From contig CANLHV010000048.1 in assembly GCA_947490975.1 (NCBI GenBank), forward strand, positions 1 through 8,478: DNA of 8,478 nt. Reading direction: 5' to 3'. Origin of the DNA: Acidimicrobiaceae bacterium. Lineage in GTDB: Bacteria > Actinomycetota > Acidimicrobiia > Acidimicrobiales > Ilumatobacteraceae. Below the pieces are notes generated by a model. The model searched no databases, was not told the origin of the DNA, and was given only the letters and a program-made list of their open reading frames with translations. This document shows positions 6,012-8,478 of this stretch, in pieces; positions within the stretch are counted from its first letter, which is position 1, and each line of letters begins with the position of its first letter. Made by a program: the position numbers and the translations under genes.

Positions 6012-6536
6012 ATGAGCAAGTTGATTCTTCTGATCGTTGGCGCCGCCTGGCTCGCAGTTCTTTTGCCGCCAATTTTGCGCGCCCGCATTAACAACTCGCC
6101 GAACATGTCGGTGAGCGCTTTCAGGCGCAATTTGTCAAGCCTGCAGAATTCGAACCTTCGTCACCCACAAGCCCAATTGCGAGGCATGTCGCGAGAACTT
6201 GCGCCAAACCAAATGCGTTCGCGTCAGGCCAGCCAGTTTTCGCATTTGACCGGCCCAATTTTGCGCCCTCAAGGCACCCGCTCGCACCAGCCAAACTCGG
6301 GCGAGTTCTATGCCCGCGAACTAGTTCGCCAGCGCCGTCAACACACTGTTGTTGGCCTTGCTTCGGCAGCCGTTATCTCGCTTTTCTTGGCATTTACGAC
6401 TGGGTCGATCGTCTTGGTTTATGCGTTTACGCTGAGCCTCATAGCCCTGATCGGCTATTGCTATTGGCTAGTGCAACTTCGCGTGCAACGCGACAGTTCT
6501 CGCTATATGCGCCAGTTTCGCAACCGCGCCGCCTAA
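6012..6536 (+). CDS. glpR: Small membrane protein resembling GlpR/SepX (gephyrin-like MoeA receptor)
   Basis: 174 aa. A first membrane helix at about residues 3-21 (LILLIVGAAWLAVLLPPIL) runs straight into RARINNSPNMSVSAFRRNL. A basic, Gln/Asn-rich linker spans about 22-111, followed by two helices close together (about 112-129 and 132-155) and a basic tail ending QRDSSRYMRQFRNRAA. The positive-inside rule puts the linker and tail in the cytoplasm and only a tiny loop outside. This N-terminal pattern (helix with W..VLLPP, then Arg-rich) and three-helix plan resemble the actinobacterial GlpR/SepX proteins, which link gephyrin-like MoeA (Glp) to the divisome. Those are usually longer, with a large cytoplasmic region that seems trimmed here. 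Its position after the moeA block and before tRNA-Ala supports the call. The assignment rests on pattern and context, not alignment; otherwise it is an uncharacterised actinobacterial membrane protein. Confidence 0.65.
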   Translation: MSKLILLIVGAAWLAVLLPPILRARINNSPNMSVSAFRRNLSSLQNSNLRHPQAQLRGMSRELAPNQMRSRQASQFSHLTGPILRPQGTRSHQPNSGEFYARELVRQRRQHTVVGLASAAVISLFLAFTTGSIVLVYAFTLSLIALIGYCYWLVQLRVQRDSSRYMRQFRNRAA

Positions 6537-6553
6537 TTCTCTCGTAGCAATTC

Positions 6554-6626
6554 GGGGCTGTAGCTCAGTTGGCAGAGCGGTACGTTCGCAATGTACAGGC
6601 CAGGGGTTCAATTCCCCTCAGCTCCA
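6554..6626 (+). tRNA. tRNA-Ala, anticodon CGC
   Basis: 73 nt folding into a complete cloverleaf. The acceptor arms are GGGGCTG (6554-6560) and CAGCTCC (6619-6625). They form a G3-U70 wobble, the main identity element for alanyl-tRNA synthetase. The D stem is GCTC/GAGC. The anticodon stem is GTACG/TGTAC with one G-U pair, around the loop TTCGCAA, giving anticodon CGC at 6587-6589, which reads GCG. The T stem is AGGGG/CCCCT around TTCAATT. The discriminator is A at 6626. The next bases are CAA, so the CCA end is not encoded and must be added. It starts 17 nt after the GlpR-like stop, so it may share that transcript or start from within its 3' end; I see no clear own promoter or terminator. Confidence 0.97.
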
Positions 6627-6653
6627 CAATTTGCGGTTAGGCGCTGACGACAG

Positions 6654-6697
6654 CCGAGTGGCACAATATCTGAGTGCCAAAAAGGCCGACTCGGGGG
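6654..6697 (+). promoter_or_regulatory. Palindrome and alternative hairpins before the acyl-CoA ligase
   Basis: TGGCAC (6659-6664) and GTGCCA (6674-6679) form a perfect 6-bp inverted repeat with a 9-nt centre. CCGAGT (6654-6659) and ACTCGG (6689-6694) form a second one. The longer left arm CCGAGTGGC (6654-6662) can pair with GCC-G-ACTCGG (6685-6694, one bulge), excluding the inner hairpin. CACAAT (6662-6667), preceded by TGG, looks like an extended -10, so the inner palindrome would overlap the promoter and suit a dimeric repressor. If transcription starts upstream, the outer stem would reach the G-run (6693-6697) that serves as the gene's Shine-Dalgarno. The repeats are seen directly; either regulatory reading is inference. 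Confidence 0.5.
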
Positions 6698-6705
6698 TTT
6701 AAAAA

Positions 6706-8424
6706 ATGGCAATGACATGGACTGAAGCCAACTTGGCGGTAACCGCCCCGGGGCAGATTTTCGAACTTGTCGACGCCGAAGTCATGGGGGTCAAGACGCA
6801 GATTTTCAAGAATGCCCCCGCACACTTGGGTCAGGTTTTTGCTGGCGCCCGCGGTCACGGCGAAAAGACATTCTTGGTTTACGAAGGCGAGACATACACA
6901 TTCACCCAAGCAATGGATCAAATCGACGCGCTGTCGAATCTGCTCGTGAACACCTATGGCGTCAAGAAAGGCGACCGAGTCGCTGTCGCGATGCGCAATT
7001 ATCCCGAATGGGTGATGTCGTTTGCGGCGATTATTTCGGTTGGCGCAGTTTCTGTGTCGATGAACTCGTGGTGGGTCGAAGACGAAATGGACTTCGCGTT
7101 GCAAGACTCTGGCGCAACAGTTTTGATTTGCGATCAACAGCGCTTTGATATCGCTGCGGCAAGTTGCAAGAAATTCGGTGTCAAAGTTTTGGTTGTGCGC
7201 GCTGAAAAGCCGCTGCCTGCGGGTGTCGACAAATGGCAAGATGCTTTAGCGCCACATTTGAAGGCCGCGCTCAAGTGTCCGGTGGTCGAAATCAAGTCTG
7301 ATGATGATGCAACAATTCTTTACACATCGGGCACAACTGGTCGCCCTAAGGGTGCTGTGTCGACGCATCGTGCGATTATTTCTGCATTGATGGCATTTTC
7401 TTCGCGCAATTCAGTGCTTACTATGTCGGGTACGAAGTTGAAAGAAGTGACTGGTCCAGAAGTACCGACATCATTTATTTTGATCGTGCCGCTGTTTCAC
7501 GTCACTGGTTGCGTGCCAGTGATGATGAGTTGCTTTATCGCTGGTTTGAAACTTGCGATTATGTACAAATGGGATGCCGAGAAGGCACTCGAAATGATTG
7601 AGCGTGAGCAGATCACAAATTTTGTTGGTGTGCCCACACAAAGTTGGGACCTCGTCAATTCGCCGGCCTTCGATAAATACGACACGAGCAGTTTGCGTGC
7701 GGTTGGTGGCGGCGGTGCGCCATCGCCAACTTCGCTAGTCGGCAAAGTCAACGACAAAGTCAAAAACGGTAGCCCACAACTTGGTTACGGCATGACAGAG
7801 ACGAATGCGTTTGGCCCTGGCATCACTGGCTCTGATTATCTGGCTCACCCGACGAGCACGGGTCGAGCAGTTTTGCCGATGCGAGTTGAAGTTCGCGACG
7901 AAAACCTGAAGCCTCTGCCGACTGGCCAAGCCGGTGAGATTTGGTTCTTTGGGCCGATGTTGATTCGTGGATATTGGAATCGACCAGATGCAACCGCCGA
8001 GACAATTGTTGACGGCTGGCTTCGCTCAGGTGACGTGGGTCGCCTTGATGCCGAAGGTTTCGTCTATGTCGAAGACCGCGTCAAAGACATGATTCTTCGC
8101 GCCGGCGAAAACATTTACGGCGCCGAAGTCGAGAGCGCGATTTACGATCACCCTGCGGTGCATGAGGCTGCAGTTTTCGGCGTGCCTCACGAGCGCCTCG
8201 GTGAAGAAGTTGGTGTAGCGATTTTGCCAAAAGCCGGCGCGCAACTTGATCCAAAAGATTTATGGAAGTTTCTCGAGGGCAAAATTGCTGCTTTCAAAGT
8301 GCCTGCTCATGTGATTGTGATGAGCGAGCCGTTGCCGCGCAATGCTGCGGGCAAGTTTTTGAAGCGCGAACTGCAACAACGCCTGTCAAAGGGCGAACTC
8401 ACTGCCGTTTCGCGCACGAATTAA
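6706..8424 (+). CDS. AMP-forming acyl-CoA ligase (fatty-acid--CoA ligase family)
   Basis: Activates a carboxylic acid with ATP to an acyl-adenylate and transfers it to CoA. The 572 aa product has all the core motifs of the ANL superfamily: the P-loop YTSGTTGRPKGA (206-217), VPLFHVTG (261-268), GYGMTET (360-366), GWLRSGDVG (437-445), the hinge block DRVKDMILRAGENIYGAEVES (457-477) and the C-terminal catalytic Lys in NAAGKFLKREL (K550). It is therefore expected to be active. The GENIYGAEVE form and overall layout fit medium- or long-chain fatty-acid or aromatic-acid ligases rather than acetyl-CoA synthetase; the acyl substrate cannot be read from the sequence. ATG at 6706 has a G-run (6693-6697) 8 nt upstream; an ATG two codons later is a minor alternative. 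No partner gene follows within the window, and the palindrome upstream suggests dedicated control. Confidence 0.92.
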   Translation: MAMTWTEANLAVTAPGQIFELVDAEVMGVKTQIFKNAPAHLGQVFAGARGHGEKTFLVYEGETYTFTQAMDQIDALSNLLVNTYGVKKGDRVAVAMRNYPEWVMSFAAIISVGAVSVSMNSWWVEDEMDFALQDSGATVLICDQQRFDIAAASCKKFGVKVLVVRAEKPLPAGVDKWQDALAPHLKAALKCPVVEIKSDDDATILYTSGTTGRPKGAVSTHRAIISALMAFSSRNSVLTMSGTKLKEVTGPEVPTSFILIVPLFHVTGCVPVMMSCFIAGLKLAIMYKWDAEKALEMIEREQITNFVGVPTQSWDLVNSPAFDKYDTSSLRAVGGGGAPSPTSLVGKVNDKVKNGSPQLGYGMTETNAFGPGITGSDYLAHPTSTGRAVLPMRVEVRDENLKPLPTGQAGEIWFFGPMLIRGYWNRPDATAETIVDGWLRSGDVGRLDAEGFVYVEDRVKDMILRAGENIYGAEVESAIYDHPAVHEAAVFGVPHERLGEEVGVAILPKAGAQLDPKDLWKFLEGKIAAFKVPAHVIVMSEPLPRNAAGKFLKRELQQRLSKGELTAVSRTN

Positions 8425-8478
8425 ATCTCGCGTGCCACCGGTAAATCTCACAAATGTCGAGGGCGTAAGCCTTGATGC

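Noticed and set aside
6659..6679. TGGCAC resembling a sigma-54 -24 box.
   Set aside because: The matching -12 GC element at the required spacing is missing, and Actinobacteria generally lack sigma-54. The inverted repeat explains the motif better.
8432..8437. GTGCCA after the acyl-CoA ligase, matching half of the upstream palindrome.
   Set aside because: There is a single 6-nt half-site with no partner nearby; expected by chance.
8460..8473. 5-bp hairpin with a GTAA loop near the window end.
   Set aside because: The stem is short with one G-T pair, and the window ends before any T-run could be seen. It cannot be called a terminator.

Overview
The window looks like part of an actinobacterial chromosome, most likely a moderate-GC (roughly 50%) lineage such as an aquatic Acidimicrobiia. 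That placement is inferred from gene content and order. A Ser/Thr-tailed FmdB-family gene divergent from galU, followed by moeA, a small GlpR/SepX-type membrane protein and a tRNA-Ala, resembles the Rv0991c-galU-moeA1-Rv0996 neighbourhood of mycobacteria as I recall it. All protein genes appear intact, with family-typical lengths and motifs. I see no transposase, integrase, prophage gene, CRISPR array or rRNA.

Layout, left to right. (1) 2-397, minus strand: a cysteine-free FmdB/Ruc-like protein. (2) 424-2488, plus strand: galU, then a serine beta-lactamase-fold hydrolase 16 nt later, probably one operon. (3) 2507-3073, minus strand: a putative glycolipid-binding protein (DUF1089/PF06475 type), convergent with the hydrolase and divergent from moeA. 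(4) 3118-5901, plus strand: a molybdenum cofactor block, moeA-moaA-moaC, ending in a probable intrinsic terminator at 5914-5953. (5) 6012-6536, plus strand: a three-helix membrane protein resembling GlpR/SepX, the membrane receptor of gephyrin-like MoeA (Glp) in Actinobacteria. (6) 6554-6626: tRNA-Ala with anticodon CGC. (7) 6706-8424: an AMP-forming acyl-CoA ligase, preceded by a palindrome that overlaps its likely promoter and leader. The last 54 nt (8425-8478) hold no gene I can support.

How the genes may work together. MoaA and MoaC make cyclic pyranopterin monophosphate from GTP, the first step of molybdenum cofactor synthesis, and MoeA inserts molybdate at the last step. The middle of the pathway (MoaD, MoaE, MogA) is not in this window. 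MoeA may also serve as the cytoplasmic partner of the GlpR-like protein in cell division, as described for corynebacterial Glp/GLPR. GalU supplies UDP-glucose for envelope glycans and glycolipids. The hydrolase, the glycolipid-binding protein and the acyl-CoA ligase suggest a loose lipid/envelope theme, but their substrates cannot be read from sequence.

The points most worth a second look are the loss of every zinc-ligand cysteine in the FmdB/Ruc homologue, the moeA plus compact glpR pairing, and the palindrome with competing foldings in front of the acyl-CoA ligase.
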